Positions 26,991-37,715 of a DNA stretch of 64,000 nt are shown here, piece by piece. Position 1 is the first letter of the stretch; every line of letters begins with the position of its first letter. The DNA is from Lentilitoribacter sp. Alg239-R112 (lineage in GTDB: Bacteria; Pseudomonadota; Alphaproteobacteria; Rhizobiales; Rhizobiaceae). The stretch is taken from positions 623,406 to 687,405 of the forward strand of contig NZ_LS999834.1 in the NCBI RefSeq assembly GCF_900537175.1, given 5' to 3'. Position numbers and translations under genes: made by a program. The notes beneath the pieces are model-generated. The model ran no database searches and was not told where the DNA came from. It was given only the letters and a program-made list of their open reading frames with translations.

Positions 26991-29111
26991 CTATTCTTCA
27001 GGTTTGATTTCTTCGCCAGTTTCCTGATTAACAACTTTCATAGATAAGCGAACTTTTTTACGCTCATCAAAGCCCATCAACTTAACGAAAACTTTTTGAC
27101 CTTCTTTAACAACGTCAGATGTTTTAGCAACACGCTCTGCAGCAAGCTGAGAGATGTGTACCAAACCATCACGTGGCCCAAAGAAGTTTACGAACGCACC
27201 AAAGTCAGCAACTTTAACAACAGTACCTTCGTAGATTACGCCAACTTCTGGCTCATCAACGATTGAGTGGATCCATTTTTTTGCAGCTTCAATCTCTTTA
27301 CCTGATGAGGATGCAATGCGAATTGTACCATCATCTTCGATGTTGATTTTCGCACCCGTTTTTTCGCAAATCTCACGAATGATTTTGCCGCCGGCGCCGA
27401 TAACATCGCGAATTTTATCAACTGCAATGTTCATCATTTCAATGCGCGGTGCAAATTCACCAAGCTGCTCACGGCTCTCAGTCAATGCATTGGCCATTTC
27501 GCCAAGGATGTGTAAACGACCATCTTTCGCCTGACCAAGCGCAATCTGCATGATCTCTTCTGTGATGCCATCAATTTTGATATCCATTTGAAGCGATGTG
27601 ATACCAGCTTCTGTACCAGCAACTTTAAAGTCCATATCACCCAGGTGATCTTCATCACCCAAGATGTCTGAGAGAACAGCAAAGTCGGCGCCTTCTTTAA
27701 TCAAGCCCATTGCGATACCAGCAACAGGTTTTTGCAATGGAACACCAGCATCCATAAGCGCCAATGATGTACCACAAACGGTAGCCATTGAAGACGAGCC
27801 ATTTGATTCAGTGATTTCAGACACAACACGAATTGTGTAAGGGAACTGTTCAGCAGATGGCATCATTGGGTTAATCGCACGCCAGGCCAATTTACCATGA
27901 CCAATTTCACGACGACCAGGGGAGCCAATACGACCAGCTTCACCAACAGAATATGGAGGGAAGTTATAATGCAACATGAATTTAGATTTTGTTGTACCTG
28001 TTAGGCCATCAACAAACTGCTCATCTTCTGCAGTACCCAGCGTTGCAACGACAAGGGCTTGCGTTTCACCACGCGTGAACACGGAAGAGCCGTGAGTACG
28101 TGGCAAGACACCAACTTCTGAATTAATCGCACGAACTGTTGAAAGGTCACGACCATCAATCCGCGTTTTCGTTTCAAGAATGTCACCACGAACAACAGTA
28201 GCTTGAGCCGATTTAAACACAGCACCAATTTGTTCTGGTGTGTATTCTGGCTCTTCACCCTCTGCAGGTGCAAGTTCTTCTTTGACAGTTGCTTTGACCG
28301 CATCAATTGCATCATAACGTGCAGCTTTATCAGAGATTTTATAAGCAGCACGAAGACCCTCATCAGCAATCTTGATGATTTTTGCTTCAAGTTCAGAATG
28401 ATCTTCAGGAATAAATTCACGAGGCTCTTTTGCTGCAGCTTCAGCTAGTTTGATGATTGCATCAATTACAGGCTGGAAGCCTTTTTGACCGAACATCACA
28501 GCGCCAAGCATGACATCTTCAGCTAGTTCTTTAGCTTCTGATTCAACCATTAATACAGCATCTTGAGTACCTGCAACCATAAGATCAAGATCAGTTTCTT
28601 CCATCTCGTCAATGTGCGGGTTTAGAACGTATTCGCCGTTGATATAACCAACGCGCGCGCCACCAATTGGGCCCATGAAAGGGACGCCAGAAATTGTAAG
28701 AGCTGCAGAAGCTGCAACCATTGCCAATACGTCTGGGTTATTTTCCATGTCGTGTTGAACAACTGTTAGAATGATTTGTGTTTCATTCTTGTAGCCATCT
28801 GGGAAAAGCGGACGGATCGGACGGTCGATCAAACGACATGTCAGCGTTTCGTTTTCACTCGGACGACCTTCGCGCTTGAAAAAACCACCTGGAATTTTAC
28901 CAGCAGCAAATGTTTTTTCCTGATAGTTTACAGTCAGCGGGAAAAAATCCTGACCTGGCTTCGCGCTCTTTGCAGACACGACTGTCGCAAGAACAACTGT
29001 TTCGCCGTAAGTAGCCATAACTGCACCATCAGCCTGACGTGCAACTTTACCTGTTTCTAAGATGAGAGGGCGACCGCCCCACTCTATTTCCACTTTGTGG
29101 GAATCGAACAT
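26991..29111 (-). CDS. pnp: Polynucleotide phosphorylase
   Basis: A 706-residue 3'-5' exoribonuclease and component of RNA decay. Two RNase PH domains (about residues 1-230 and 310-540), a linker helical domain, a KH domain ([20 protein letters not shown]) and an S1 domain ([20 protein letters not shown]) are in normal order. The length is standard. It is preceded by rpsO and has a structured leader. As in many bacteria, PNPase could control its own leader. Confidence 0.97.
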   Translation of the reverse strand: MFDSHKVEIEWGGRPLILETGKVARQADGAVMATYGETVVLATVVSAKSAKPGQDFFPLTVNYQEKTFAAGKIPGGFFKREGRPSENETLTCRLIDRPIRPLFPDGYKNETQIILTVVQHDMENNPDVLAMVAASAALTISGVPFMGPIGGARVGYINGEYVLNPHIDEMEETDLDLMVAGTQDAVLMVESEAKELAEDVMLGAVMFGQKGFQPVIDAIIKLAEAAAKEPREFIPEDHSELEAKIIKIADEGLRAAYKISDKAARYDAIDAVKATVKEELAPAEGEEPEYTPEQIGAVFKSAQATVVRGDILETKTRIDGRDLSTVRAINSEVGVLPRTHGSSVFTRGETQALVVATLGTAEDEQFVDGLTGTTKSKFMLHYNFPPYSVGEAGRIGSPGRREIGHGKLAWRAINPMMPSAEQFPYTIRVVSEITESNGSSSMATVCGTSLALMDAGVPLQKPVAGIAMGLIKEGADFAVLSDILGDEDHLGDMDFKVAGTEAGITSLQMDIKIDGITEEIMQIALGQAKDGRLHILGEMANALTESREQLGEFAPRIEMMNIAVDKIRDVIGAGGKIIREICEKTGAKINIEDDGTIRIASSSGKEIEAAKKWIHSIVDEPEVGVIYEGTVVKVADFGAFVNFFGPRDGLVHISQLAAERVAKTSDVVKEGQKVFVKLMGFDERKKVRLSMKVVNQETGEEIKPEE

Positions 29112-29134
29112 TTATATCTATCCTTCGTACATAA

Positions 29135-29178
29135 TTTTGATCTGCCCCGTGGGCATTATGATTTTCGTGTGATCAAAA
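29135..29178 (-). promoter_or_regulatory. Hairpin in pnp leader
   Basis: In the pnp mRNA, TTTTGATC and GATCAAAA (8 bp) enclose a shorter GCCC-ACG-GGGC hairpin, ending about 24 bases before the pnp ATG. The layout recalls the RNase III-processed leader through which E. coli PNPase represses itself, but the sequence is not the same. Function is inferred. Confidence 0.4.
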
Positions 29179-29353
29179 TCTTTAAGTTTGGTGCGCCAGC
29201 GGGCAAGACAACAAGAAACTTCTTATTAGGTGAAGCATCTGATAATCCTGCCCCGCGAGCCGACCACCGGTTAATTTTACATCCCAGCTTATCTGGGCTG
29301 CAAATTTTCAATCGCCAAATGCATAACCGGAATTAAGGCTAAATGCAGGGCTT

Positions 29354-29388
29354 TTAAAAAAATGACGCCCTGCGATAAGCGGGGCGCC
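29354..29388 (-). terminator. Rho-independent terminator after rpsO
   Basis: On the minus strand GGCGCCCCGC and GCAGGGCGTC pair over 10 positions (one mismatch, one G-U) around TTATC, followed by ATTTTTTT. It begins about 14 bases after the rpsO stop and separates rpsO from pnp, so read-through or a separate pnp promoter is needed. Confidence 0.8.
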
Positions 29389-29401
29389 AAATAGCAAGAT
29401 C

Positions 29402-29671
29402 TTAGCGACGTAGGCCAAGTTCTTTAATAAGATTTTGGTAACGCGCTTCGTCTTTTTTCTTGAGGTAATCAAGAAGCGAACGGCGTGTTGAAACCAAAGC
29501 CAAAAGACCACGACGTGAATGGTTGTCTTTTTTGTGCTCTTTGAAGTGTTCTGTAAGGTTCAAGATACGTTCTGTAAGAACCGCAACTTGCACTTCTGGT
29601 GAACCTGTATCGCCCGCTTTAGTAGCAAATTTAGCAATAAGTTCAGCCTTACGTTCAGGCGTAATCGACAT
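29402..29671 (-). CDS. rpsO: 30S ribosomal protein S15
   Basis: An 89-residue 16S rRNA-binding protein of the 30S platform. [34 protein letters not shown] and [16 protein letters not shown] are the canonical S15 segments. It lies between truB and pnp in the conserved rimP-to-pnp block. About 250 bases to truB hold no gene and probably its promoter. Confidence 0.97.
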   Translation of the reverse strand: MSITPERKAELIAKFATKAGDTGSPEVQVAVLTERILNLTEHFKEHKKDNHSRRGLLALVSTRRSLLDYLKKKDEARYQNLIKELGLRR

Positions 29672-29922
29672 CGAATTATCCTTTTCTATATTTTAGGATT
29701 TCAGGGTCGCCCACCGCCGAGATATCGTCCAGCGAGGGCCATATGCAAATAGCGGAACTAACCTTTAGACCCGCTATCGCAGCGTATAGTCGAAAAAATA
29801 GCAAAAAGCCAGCGTTTTTCACCACTGAACTTATTTAAAGTGGTCAGTTATATGGCGATCGTCCTTGCAAAAACCATCAAGTTAGCTAGCACTATATCCG
29901 TACTGATCTAATTAAGTCGAAA

Positions 29923-30861
29923 CTATGTATTATTGAATACGCGTTTAGGCCTAAATTCGCCACAAGTGATCTGTCCAATTGCGACCAGCTGACCCCTTTC
30001 GGTGGCATAAGCTTCATCTTCTTCAACAGGAGCATTATGACCGCGTAGGAGAACTGGATTGCCGCTTCTTATGCGCAAGGCTTGTTGATCAGTAACAACA
30101 ATATGCGGTAAAGATGAAAGCGCTTCGCCTGTATCAATAAGGTAGCCATCAAGATGTGCCAAGCGCTCGGCATCATCTTCAATCTCTTCAAGTGCCGTTA
30201 GCTCAGATAACGGGATCATCTGATCTTCACCAAACGGCATTACACATGTACGGCGCAAGTTTGATACATAACCAAAACAATCCAAGTCTTGACCAAAATC
30301 ACGTGCAAGTGCCCGAACATATGTTCCTTTGCCGCATTCAACTTCAAATGTGGCTTTGTTTTGATCTGAACCATCGATCAGAGTAAGTCGGTGTATAATG
30401 ACTTCGCGTTCAGGAATATCGACATCCTCACCGCTACGCGCTTTGTCATAAGCGCGTTCACCAGCAATCTTAATGGCAGAAAATTGTGGCGGCACCTGCA
30501 TGATTTCACCAATATAGTTCGGCAAAATCTCTTCGATCTCTTCGATTGTTGGCCTCTGGTCAGAGGTGTCTAAAACCTCACCTTCCAAATCATCAGTCGA
30601 ACGCTGCTCACCCCAAGTCACAGTAAATTGGTAAATTTTACGCCCATCCATCACATAAGGAACAGTTTTTGTTGCCTCACCAAGTGCAAGCGGCAGCATA
30701 CCTGATGCAAGCGGATCAAGCGTTCCGGCATGGCCGGCTTTTTGGGCTTTGAAGAGCCATTTTATTTTTGAAACGGCTTCTGTTGAACCAAAGTCGTAGG
30801 GTTTGTCTAAGATAATCCAACCTGAAACCGGACGACCTTTTTTCTTTCGCTGTCGTGCCAC
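29923..30861 (-). CDS. truB: tRNA pseudouridine(55) synthase TruB
   Basis: A 312-residue enzyme that makes pseudouridine 55 in the T loop of tRNAs. The catalytic Asp lies in [20 protein letters not shown]. The [14 protein letters not shown] start region and [15 protein letters not shown] motif are typical. The C-terminal part beyond about residue 235 would hold the PUA-like segment and is short. It is four bases from rbfA. Confidence 0.96.
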   Translation of the reverse strand: MARQRKKKGRPVSGWIILDKPYDFGSTEAVSKIKWLFKAQKAGHAGTLDPLASGMLPLALGEATKTVPYVMDGRKIYQFTVTWGEQRSTDDLEGEVLDTSDQRPTIEEIEEILPNYIGEIMQVPPQFSAIKIAGERAYDKARSGEDVDIPEREVIIHRLTLIDGSDQNKATFEVECGKGTYVRALARDFGQDLDCFGYVSNLRRTCVMPFGEDQMIPLSELTALEEIEDDAERLAHLDGYLIDTGEALSSLPHIVVTDQQALRIRSGNPVLLRGHNAPVEEDEAYATERGQLVAIGQITCGEFRPKRVFNNT

Positions 30862-30864
30862 GTT

Positions 30865-31305
30865 TTATGCCTCATTATCATCGGGCTGACCATCATTAGA
30901 CGGCTCATCAATATCAGGTTGCTCCAAATCGCGCAAAACTTCCGGCCGACTTAACAGCTGATCAATACGGTTATAATTATCAAAACTCGTGTCATCGCGA
31001 AATCTAACCTCAGGCATATATTTCATATGACTGAGCTCCGGTCCTAAACGTTTGCGAACGAATTTAGCACTGCGATTTAGCCCTTTAAGTACGTTTTTCT
31101 GATCATCTTGGCCAAGTGCTTTTACATAGGCATTTGCAATCTTTAGATCCGGTGACATGCGAACTTCGGACACGGTAATCACCACACCCTCTACATCCGG
31201 ATCGCGAATTTCATCGCGCTGCAGGATTTTAGTGACCGCAGCCCTTACCATCTCACCAACGCGTAACATGCGTTGCGATGGCGCTGACGTTGTTGCTTTT
31301 ACCAT
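30865..31305 (-). CDS. rbfA: Ribosome-binding factor A
   Basis: A 146-residue 30S maturation factor with a KH-like fold. [38 protein letters not shown] and [22 protein letters not shown] are the expected segments. The acidic C-terminal tail ([15 protein letters not shown]) is common in alphaproteobacteria. It lies between infB and truB, which is the conserved order. Confidence 0.95.
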   Translation of the reverse strand: MVKATTSAPSQRMLRVGEMVRAAVTKILQRDEIRDPDVEGVVITVSEVRMSPDLKIANAYVKALGQDDQKNVLKGLNRSAKFVRKRLGPELSHMKYMPEVRFRDDTSFDNYNRIDQLLSRPEVLRDLEQPDIDEPSNDGQPDDNEA

Positions 31306-31366
31306 TTTAGATTCTCAAAATTTAAGTGCAGCGATTGCGCCATGAAAGCGCAATCGACTTGCTCAA

Positions 31367-33943
31367 TTAAAGTGAGCGTTCGATGTGCTCGACACGGAAA
31401 CACTCGATGACATCTTTTGCACGGATGTCTTCATAGTTTTCAAATGCCATACCACATTCTTGACCTGAATTAACCTCAGATACTTCATCTTTGAAGCGCT
31501 TAAGCGTTTTCAAGCTGCCTTCATGGATAACCACATTATCACGAAGGAGACGTACACCTGAGCCACGTTCAACCTTGCCTTCCGTGATACGACAACCAGC
31601 AACTTTACCCAATTTGGTGATGTTGAAGACTTCCAATATCTCTGCGTAGCCAAGGAATGTTTCGCGGCGTTCTGGTGACAAGAGACCAGACATTGCAGAT
31701 TTCACATCATCAATGAGATCATAGATGATGCTGTAATATCTGATTTCAACACCGGCAGCTTCAGCAGCATCTCGCGCTTGTCTGCTTGCACGAACGTTAA
31801 AGGCGATAATCGGCGCCTCAGATGCTTCGGCCAATGCCACATCAGATTCTGTAATACCGCCTGCGGCAGAATGAACGACGCGAGCTGCGACTTCATCTGT
31901 GCTAATTTTATCAAGAGAGCCAATGATGGCTTCAATAGAACCTTGCACGTCGCCTTTGACAACAAGCGGGAATTCACTTGTTCCAGTAACTTGAAGTTTC
32001 GTCATCATCTGTTCAAGTGAACCACGAGAACCTGATTGACGTGCAGCCGCTTTATCACGCGCCAGACGTTGACGGTATTCTGCATATTCACGTGCCTTTG
32101 CTTCATTTTCAACGACAGCAAAGCGATCACCGGCTTGTGGCGGACCATTCAGACCCAACACTTCAACTGGAACTGCGGGGCCAGCTTCTTTAACATGAGC
32201 ACCTTTGTCATCCACCAGAGCACGTACTTTACCCCATTGATCACCTGCAACAATGATTTCGCCTGGATGTAATGTACCCTTGCTAACTAGAACAGTCGCA
32301 ACCGAACCACGACCGCGATCTAGTTTAGCTTCAACGACTGTACCCTCTGCCGTGCGGTCTGCATTGGCTTTTAGATCAAGTACCTCGGACTGAAGGATAA
32401 TTGCTTCGAGTAGCTTATCAAGATTTGTGCCTTTGAGTGCTGATACTTCGACTTCAAGCACCTCACCACCCATAGATTCTACAAATACTTCGTGCTGCAA
32501 AAGCTCAGTTCTAACTTTTTGCGGATCAGCGGACGGTTTATCCATCTTGTTAATTGCAACGATGATTGGAACACCAGCGGCTTTCGCATGATTGATCGAT
32601 TCAATCGTTTGCGGCATGACACTATCATCCGCGGCTACAACTAGAATTGCAATATCAGTTACTTCAGCACCACGTGCACGCATTGCCGTAAAGGCAGCAT
32701 GACCCGGTGTATCAATGAACGTAATTTTCTGACCATCCTGCTCAACCTGATACGCACCAATGTGCTGGGTAATACCACCAGCCTCACCAGAAACAACATT
32801 GGCATTGCGCAATGCATCAAGCAATGACGTCTTACCATGATCAACGTGACCCATAATTGTAACAACAGGTGAACGTGGTGTGAGTTCGCCGTCATCATCG
32901 CCATCTTTTATATCAAAGATTTTATCTTCGATATCTGACTCTGACACACGTTTAACTGTATGGCCAAATTCACCGGCGATCAACTCAGCCATATCCGCAT
33001 CAATCACATCGCCTGCTGTCATCATCTGCCCCTCTTTCATAAGGTACTTGATAACGTCAACAGAACGTTCAGCCATGCGCTGAGATAATTCTTGGATTGT
33101 AATGGTTTCAGGAAGCGTCACTTCACGCGCAATTTTTTCACGCTCGACCGGTTCCATTTGCGCCCGGCGCATTTTTTCCTGACGACGACGTGTCGCTGCA
33201 AGTGAACGAGAACGCCCGCCATCATCATTAAGGGCTGAAGTAAGTGTCAGCTTGCCGCGACGACGATCATCTTGACCACGTGGGTTACGTGTCGGTTTTG
33301 GTGCCTCTGGGCGTGCCGGCTTACCACCACGCGGCGCAGCTTTATTTGCAGGTGCAGCATCCGCTTTTTTGCCGGTATTACGACGCCCTGCCTCAGGTGT
33401 TTCACTGACGACATCAACAGGTGCTTTTTTGCGTGCTATTTCTTCTGCGTGTTTTTTCTCATCAGCTTCTTTTTGTAGCCTTAGATCTTCTTCAGCTTGT
33501 TTGCGAGCAAGCTCTTCGACCTCTTTCGCACGAATTTTTTCTTGCTCAGCACGACGAAGAGCGTCTTCTTCCGCACGTTTACGATCTTCAACTTCTCGAA
33601 CACGTGAACCTTCAAGCGCTTTACGTCTAGCTTCCATCTCGCTCGCAGAAAGGCGCGAACCTTGCTGCACAGTTGGTTTAGGGCGCATTGGCGATGGAGC
33701 CGGCTCTTTTTTAACAGGAGCAGCAGCTGGCGGTGGTGTTTTTTCACGTGGCTTCAACGAAATTGTAGGCTTTTCTTCGTCAGGACGAGAAATACGACGC
33801 TTCCGTGTTTCCACGACCACAGACTTAGAGCGTCCACGCCCTATATCCTGGCGCACAGTTCCCTGGCCAAGCCCTGCGCCCTTTAGCGTTAAGGTCTTTT
33901 TGGCGCCTGTTTCATTTTTCTTATCGTCTGTACTATCGTTCAT
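31367..33943 (-). CDS. infB: Translation initiation factor IF-2
   Basis: An 858-residue GTPase that places initiator tRNA on the ribosome. A long Lys/Glu/Ala-rich N-terminal region (residues 1-270) precedes the IF2-N domain. The G domain has [20 protein letters not shown] and NKMD. Domains II to IV follow with normal length. It belongs to the rimP-nusA-ylxR-infB-rbfA-truB block. Confidence 0.97.
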   Translation of the reverse strand: MNDSTDDKKNETGAKKTLTLKGAGLGQGTVRQDIGRGRSKSVVVETRKRRISRPDEEKPTISLKPREKTPPPAAAPVKKEPAPSPMRPKPTVQQGSRLSASEMEARRKALEGSRVREVEDRKRAEEDALRRAEQEKIRAKEVEELARKQAEEDLRLQKEADEKKHAEEIARKKAPVDVVSETPEAGRRNTGKKADAAPANKAAPRGGKPARPEAPKPTRNPRGQDDRRRGKLTLTSALNDDGGRSRSLAATRRRQEKMRRAQMEPVEREKIAREVTLPETITIQELSQRMAERSVDVIKYLMKEGQMMTAGDVIDADMAELIAGEFGHTVKRVSESDIEDKIFDIKDGDDDGELTPRSPVVTIMGHVDHGKTSLLDALRNANVVSGEAGGITQHIGAYQVEQDGQKITFIDTPGHAAFTAMRARGAEVTDIAILVVAADDSVMPQTIESINHAKAAGVPIIVAINKMDKPSADPQKVRTELLQHEVFVESMGGEVLEVEVSALKGTNLDKLLEAIILQSEVLDLKANADRTAEGTVVEAKLDRGRGSVATVLVSKGTLHPGEIIVAGDQWGKVRALVDDKGAHVKEAGPAVPVEVLGLNGPPQAGDRFAVVENEAKAREYAEYRQRLARDKAAARQSGSRGSLEQMMTKLQVTGTSEFPLVVKGDVQGSIEAIIGSLDKISTDEVAARVVHSAAGGITESDVALAEASEAPIIAFNVRASRQARDAAEAAGVEIRYYSIIYDLIDDVKSAMSGLLSPERRETFLGYAEILEVFNITKLGKVAGCRITEGKVERGSGVRLLRDNVVIHEGSLKTLKRFKDEVSEVNSGQECGMAFENYEDIRAKDVIECFRVEHIERSL

Positions 33944-34036
33944 ATAACTTCCGTTCCTTTTGGGGTCTCACCCCAAGCTGCTGCCAGCTTTTACACTCCG
34001 TTACACCACATCGCGAAGAAATGCATCAAAAACTCG

Positions 34037-34660
34037 TCATTTTTGGTTTTCTTTTTCCGATATAGGTATTTCTCTGTAATCAGCCAGCGCCTTTGCTCGC
34101 TTCAATACACTTTCACCCGCACGTCCTGCAAGGGCTGCCGCATGAATAAAATTTCCTTCGCCAAGCACATTTGACATTTCATCGCTCGAGAACAACGAAA
34201 AAGAAGGCATTATCGCTTCTTCCGTCATCTTTGAGTAAAATGTTCTTGCTTGGTTTAACTTACGTATACCATCTTCGGCGGCATCAGTTGCATGAAAACT
34301 TGCTACTGCTTCGCCATTGCGTAGAGCCGTATCAACTTTTGCTGATCCGGTAATAAACTGGCCTGCTTTACGGGCCATCCCAATCATACCTAAAGTTGAC
34401 TTTGTCAGCAACATATCGACCGATGTCGATAAATTGTCCGGCACATCCACTTTAGATTTCAATGCGTTTGCAAAAACATTTCTATTTACTGCCTGATCAA
34501 TAATAGACTTTTTTGCAGTAACCCAGCAACCTCGGCCAGGTAACTTTTGCTTTAAATCAGGAACAAGTTCCCCTGATGGACCCACGACAAAGCGCACAAG
34601 CTCTTCGGCCTGTAGCTTTTCTCGGGTAACGATACACATGCGATCGTTCATATTGTCCAT
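34037..34660 (-). CDS. YlxR (DUF448) and L7Ae-like RNA-binding protein
   Basis: A 207-residue protein. The N-terminal YlxR domain (RMCIVTREKLQAEELVRFVV, then PGRGCWVTAKKSIIDQA, about residues 5-80) is followed by an L7Ae/YlxQ-like domain from about residue 85 (LGMIGMARKAGQFITGSAKV). YlxR-family proteins bind RNA (in Bacillus, the RNase P RNA) and also affect transcription. The fusion of YlxR with an L7Ae-like domain is usual in alphaproteobacteria. It lies between nusA and infB. Confidence 0.9.
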   Translation of the reverse strand: MDNMNDRMCIVTREKLQAEELVRFVVGPSGELVPDLKQKLPGRGCWVTAKKSIIDQAVNRNVFANALKSKVDVPDNLSTSVDMLLTKSTLGMIGMARKAGQFITGSAKVDTALRNGEAVASFHATDAAEDGIRKLNQARTFYSKMTEEAIMPSFSLFSSDEMSNVLGEGNFIHAAALAGRAGESVLKRAKALADYREIPISEKENQK

Positions 34661-34683
34661 CCTGGGTCAACACCTTGCTCACA

Positions 34684-36351
34684 TCAGTCTTTAAAGACTG
34701 ATTCAGCTGTAGGCTCTACTTCTACAGCCGGTTGATCTTCTTCTAAGAGCGCTTCTTCACCTTCTTCCAATTCAGTCGCAGCTGCATTCATTGCATCAAG
34801 CTCTTCTTGCGTAATCCAGCCTGCCGCTAAACGAGCAGACATAACCATGGCTTCTGCTTCATCGCGGGAAACTTCTTTACTGGAGAAAAGGCCCTCAAAA
34901 CGTTTTGTTTCGCCATCTTTACGTTCAGTCCAACCAACAAGATCATCTGCGGCACAGCCAGCAAAATCTTCCATTGTTTTGATGCCATCCTCGCCAAGGG
35001 CAACGAGCATCGCCGTTGTAATACCGTCGATTGCCAGAATTTCATCCGAAACACCAAGCTCTTTGCGTTTTGCGTCAAGTTCACCCTCGATACGATCGAG
35101 ATATTCACGTGCACGGGTTTGCAGCTCTTGTGCAGTATCAGCGTCAAAACCTTCAATAGATGATAGTTCATCAAGCTCAACATAGCCAACTTCTTCGACC
35201 TGACTAAAGCCTTCAGAGGCCAGAACCTGACCAACCATTTCGTCTACATCAAGCGCTTTCATGAAGAGTTCTGAACGTTCTGTGAACTCTTTCTGACGAC
35301 GAGAAGATTCTTCTTCTTCTGTCATGATGTCAATATCCCAGCCGGTAAGCTGAGAAGCCAGGCGTACATTTTGACCGCGACGACCGATAGCCAGTGAAAG
35401 CTGATCATCCGGCACAACAACCTCAATACGCTCTGCATCTTCATCCAAAACAACTTTCGCAACTTCCGCTGGCTGAAGCGCGTTCACGATAAAGCTTGCA
35501 GGAGATTGAGACCAAGGAATAATGTCAATTTTCTCGCCTTGCAGCTCGCCAACAACAGCCTGCACACGTGAACCACGCATACCAACACAGGCACCCACTG
35601 GATCAATTGACGAATCATTTGAAATCACTGCGATTTTGGCGCGTGAACCTGGGTCTCGAGCAACAGAGCGAATTTCGATAATACCATCGTAAATTTCCGG
35701 CACTTCCATCGTAAACAATTTAACCATGAATTGGGGGTGTGTACGAGATAGAAAAATCTGCGGGCCACGTTGCTCGCGGCGCACATCGTGCACATAAGCA
35801 CGAACGCGATCACCATAACGAACATTTTCACGAGGAATCATTTCGTCACGACGAATAATACCTTCACCACGACCCATATCGATAATCACATTACCATATT
35901 CAACACGTTTAACTGTGCCATTGACGATTTCACCAACACGATCTTTATATTCTTCAAATTGGCGATCGCGTTCTGCTTCACGAACTTTTTGCACAATAAC
36001 CTGCTTTGCAGATTGTGCAGCAATGCGACCAAAGTCCATTGGGGGAAGCGGATCGTGCACTTCATCACCAACTTTAGCATCTGGATCGCGATCTTGTGCA
36101 ATCATCAAAGCCATCTCAGTAGAATAATCTTCAACAACATCAACAACCGTCAGCATGCGTGTGAGTTTAATTTCACCAGTCTTAGGGTCAATATCAACTT
36201 GAATATTGGATTCTGTGCCGTATCTCGAACGTGCCGCTTTTTGAATTGCTTCGGCCATAGCATCGATAACGATCTCACGATCAATAGCTTTTTCCCGCGC
36301 AACTGCGTCAGCGATCTGCAACAGTTCAAGTCTATTTGCACTAACTGCCAT
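34684..36351 (-). CDS. nusA: Transcription termination/antitermination factor NusA
   Basis: A 555-residue RNA polymerase-associated factor. An N-terminal RNAP-binding domain (MAVSANRLELLQIADAVARE), an S1 domain (YKDRVGEIVNGTVKRVEYGN), two KH domains (SIDPVGACVGMRGSRVQAV and GRRGQNVRLASQLTGWDI) and C-terminal helix-hairpin-helix repeats with a long acidic tail are in order. The start at 36351 has GGAGA six bases upstream; in-frame starts at 36381 and 36363 would add a non-family extension. Confidence 0.96.
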   Translation of the reverse strand: MAVSANRLELLQIADAVAREKAIDREIVIDAMAEAIQKAARSRYGTESNIQVDIDPKTGEIKLTRMLTVVDVVEDYSTEMALMIAQDRDPDAKVGDEVHDPLPPMDFGRIAAQSAKQVIVQKVREAERDRQFEEYKDRVGEIVNGTVKRVEYGNVIIDMGRGEGIIRRDEMIPRENVRYGDRVRAYVHDVRREQRGPQIFLSRTHPQFMVKLFTMEVPEIYDGIIEIRSVARDPGSRAKIAVISNDSSIDPVGACVGMRGSRVQAVVGELQGEKIDIIPWSQSPASFIVNALQPAEVAKVVLDEDAERIEVVVPDDQLSLAIGRRGQNVRLASQLTGWDIDIMTEEEESSRRQKEFTERSELFMKALDVDEMVGQVLASEGFSQVEEVGYVELDELSSIEGFDADTAQELQTRAREYLDRIEGELDAKRKELGVSDEILAIDGITTAMLVALGEDGIKTMEDFAGCAADDLVGWTERKDGETKRFEGLFSSKEVSRDEAEAMVMSARLAAGWITQEELDAMNAAATELEEGEEALLEEDQPAVEVEPTAESVFKD

Positions 36352-36436
36352 TTTTGTCTCCATATGAGGGTATAAACCCATTTATTCCCTAATTAAGCAG
36401 CCCCAAATTGGGCTATCCCAAATTCACTTAACTCTA

Positions 36437-37048
36437 TTACTCAGTTGTACCGTTGTTCGGTGAACCATTCTCATTGTCAGCTTTCCGCTGGGCCTTTTTT
36501 GCCTGCTTGTCAGCCTTTAATGCCTGATCAATAAGCTCATCCGTCAAGATCAACTTTCCTTCTGCATAGGCAGAAAACGGTATTGTCAAAATTGCCTCTT
36601 CATCGGGTGACGGATCATCGCGCTCAATGACAAAACCAGTTTCATCAACCTCACCTATCCAACCACGAAACCGTTTGCGACCTTCAACCATCACGGATGT
36701 TTCGCACTTTAAAATATGCCCAGCCCAGCGCACAAAGTCACCTTTACGAACCATTGGACGATCAATCCCGGGGGATGACATTTCCAAATGATAAGCTCGC
36801 TCGATAGGATCTTCCACCTCAAGCACAGGCGAAATCGCACGCGAAACAGCTTCACAATCTTGTACCGACATAGTGCCATCGGGGCGCTCAGCCATAATTT
36901 GTAGCGTTAAACCGTTTTCGCCTGTGGTGCGGATGCGCACAAGCTGAAAACCCATAGATTCTATCACAGGCTCAACGATCTCGGCAACTTTAGCTTCTAA
37001 TCCAGTTTCTACAAAAAGCCGTGGCTCAATTTCAGATATTTGTTCCAA
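36437..37048 (-). CDS. rimP: Ribosome maturation factor RimP
   Basis: A 203-residue 30S assembly factor. [40 protein letters not shown] and [20 protein letters not shown] are diagnostic RimP segments. The start is a TTG at 37048; an in-frame TGA lies two codons upstream and no ATG is available before the conserved core. No clear ribosome binding site is seen. It heads the nusA-infB operon, and a possible promoter lies directly upstream. Confidence 0.93.
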   Translation of the reverse strand: MEQISEIEPRLFVETGLEAKVAEIVEPVIESMGFQLVRIRTTGENGLTLQIMAERPDGTMSVQDCEAVSRAISPVLEVEDPIERAYHLEMSSPGIDRPMVRKGDFVRWAGHILKCETSVMVEGRKRFRGWIGEVDETGFVIERDDPSPDEEAILTIPFSAYAEGKLILTDELIDQALKADKQAKKAQRKADNENGSPNNGTTE

Positions 37049-37055
37049 GTGTCAC

Positions 37056-37084
37056 ATAATCCGTCAATGTTAAATTGTCTTCAA
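37056..37084 (-). promoter_or_regulatory. Possible rimP-nusA operon promoter
   Basis: On the minus strand TTGAAG (37084-37079), a 17-base spacer and GATTAT (37061-37056) lie just after the upstream terminator and before the rimP TTG, leaving a very short leader. The -10 match is only moderate. Confidence 0.35.
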
Positions 37085-37086
37085 GT

Positions 37087-37120
37087 AACAAAAAAGAGCG
37101 GGTCCGGTAGGGCCCACTCT
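37087..37120 (-). terminator. Rho-independent terminator upstream of rimP
   Basis: On the minus strand AGAGTGGG and CCCGCTCT (with one G-U pair) form a stem around CCCTACCGGA, followed by TTTTTT. It most likely ends the transcript of the 37199-37615 membrane protein gene and insulates the rimP operon. Confidence 0.75.
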
Positions 37121-37198
37121 TGTTCATCAGATCAAGATTTGTGATCTATTTAGTATGATTTGCCACAAAATGCAAGCGAGTCATCGACGACCTTCTCC

Positions 37199-37615
37199 TC
37201 ATACAGACTTAACATTTCTAAAAATGGAAAAAAACATCAATCCAATCAGGACAAAATGGATTATTTCGAAAACAAGCTCCAGAGCAACATATTCAAACGT
37301 AGGAGATACGGCAAATTTTGCCGGAACGACCAATGCGGCATAAGTTATTAGGAAAACACCAAATCCTACAGTTAACATCAGCGCCGTTTTTAGAGTTGGC
37401 GCGAGTGGAAAAAATTTACCAAATAGATAGGTGATGGTAATCGCTTGAATAACGATTGCTACAAAACCAAGCGGTATAATTGGCTCTGACCTATATGCCG
37501 ACACCGCAAGCGCTGAATATGCCTCTTTAAAAAACACTAAATTCCATATGATCGCCCAGGCAAATGTAACAGCAATGTAAGAAGCGAAAGCCACAATCTG
37601 TCGTTTAATACTCAT
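37199..37615 (-). CDS. Small four-helix membrane protein of unknown function
   Basis: A 138-residue protein with four predicted membrane segments: about residues 8-28, 46-68, 76-97 and 108-131. It resembles DUF1761-like small membrane proteins in size and hydrophobicity, but I cannot assign a family. A GGAGG ribosome binding site lies seven bases before the ATG. It diverges from an HxlR-family regulator with two matching operator-like repeats between them, so it is the likely target of that regulator. Confidence 0.8.
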   Translation of the reverse strand: MSIKRQIVAFASYIAVTFAWAIIWNLVFFKEAYSALAVSAYRSEPIIPLGFVAIVIQAITITYLFGKFFPLAPTLKTALMLTVGFGVFLITYAALVVPAKFAVSPTFEYVALELVFEIIHFVLIGLMFFSIFRNVKSV

Positions 37616-37634
37616 ATATATTCCTCCAAGTTTA

Positions 37635-37651
37635 ACTTGTTTTTTGCAAGT
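37635..37651. promoter_or_regulatory. HxlR-type operator, copy 1
   Basis: ACTTGTTTTTTGCAAGT: arms ACTTG and CAAGT separated by seven bases. It sits about 20 bases from the start codon of the membrane protein gene. It is one of two copies that match at 15 of 17 positions. Confidence 0.6.
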
Positions 37652-37672
37652 AAATTATTTTTAATGTGATTC

Positions 37673-37689
37673 ACTTGTTAATTGCAAGT
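37673..37689. promoter_or_regulatory. HxlR-type operator, copy 2
   Basis: ACTTGTTAATTGCAAGT, identical to copy 1 except for the two central bases, 38 bp further along. It lies just upstream of a TATAAT at 37694-37699 that probably serves the HxlR gene, so binding would block that promoter. Confidence 0.6.
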
Positions 37690-37715
37690 ATTATATAATA
37701 TGCTAAACTCATCCC

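Noticed and set aside
33369..33947. 192-codon plus-strand frame, Ser/Arg/Phe-rich
   Set aside because: It is antisense to the repetitive, Lys/Glu-rich N-terminal part of infB, which explains its composition.
35770..36375. 201-codon plus-strand frame rich in Ile, Thr and Asn
   Set aside because: It is antisense to nusA and has low-complexity composition expected of a shadow frame.
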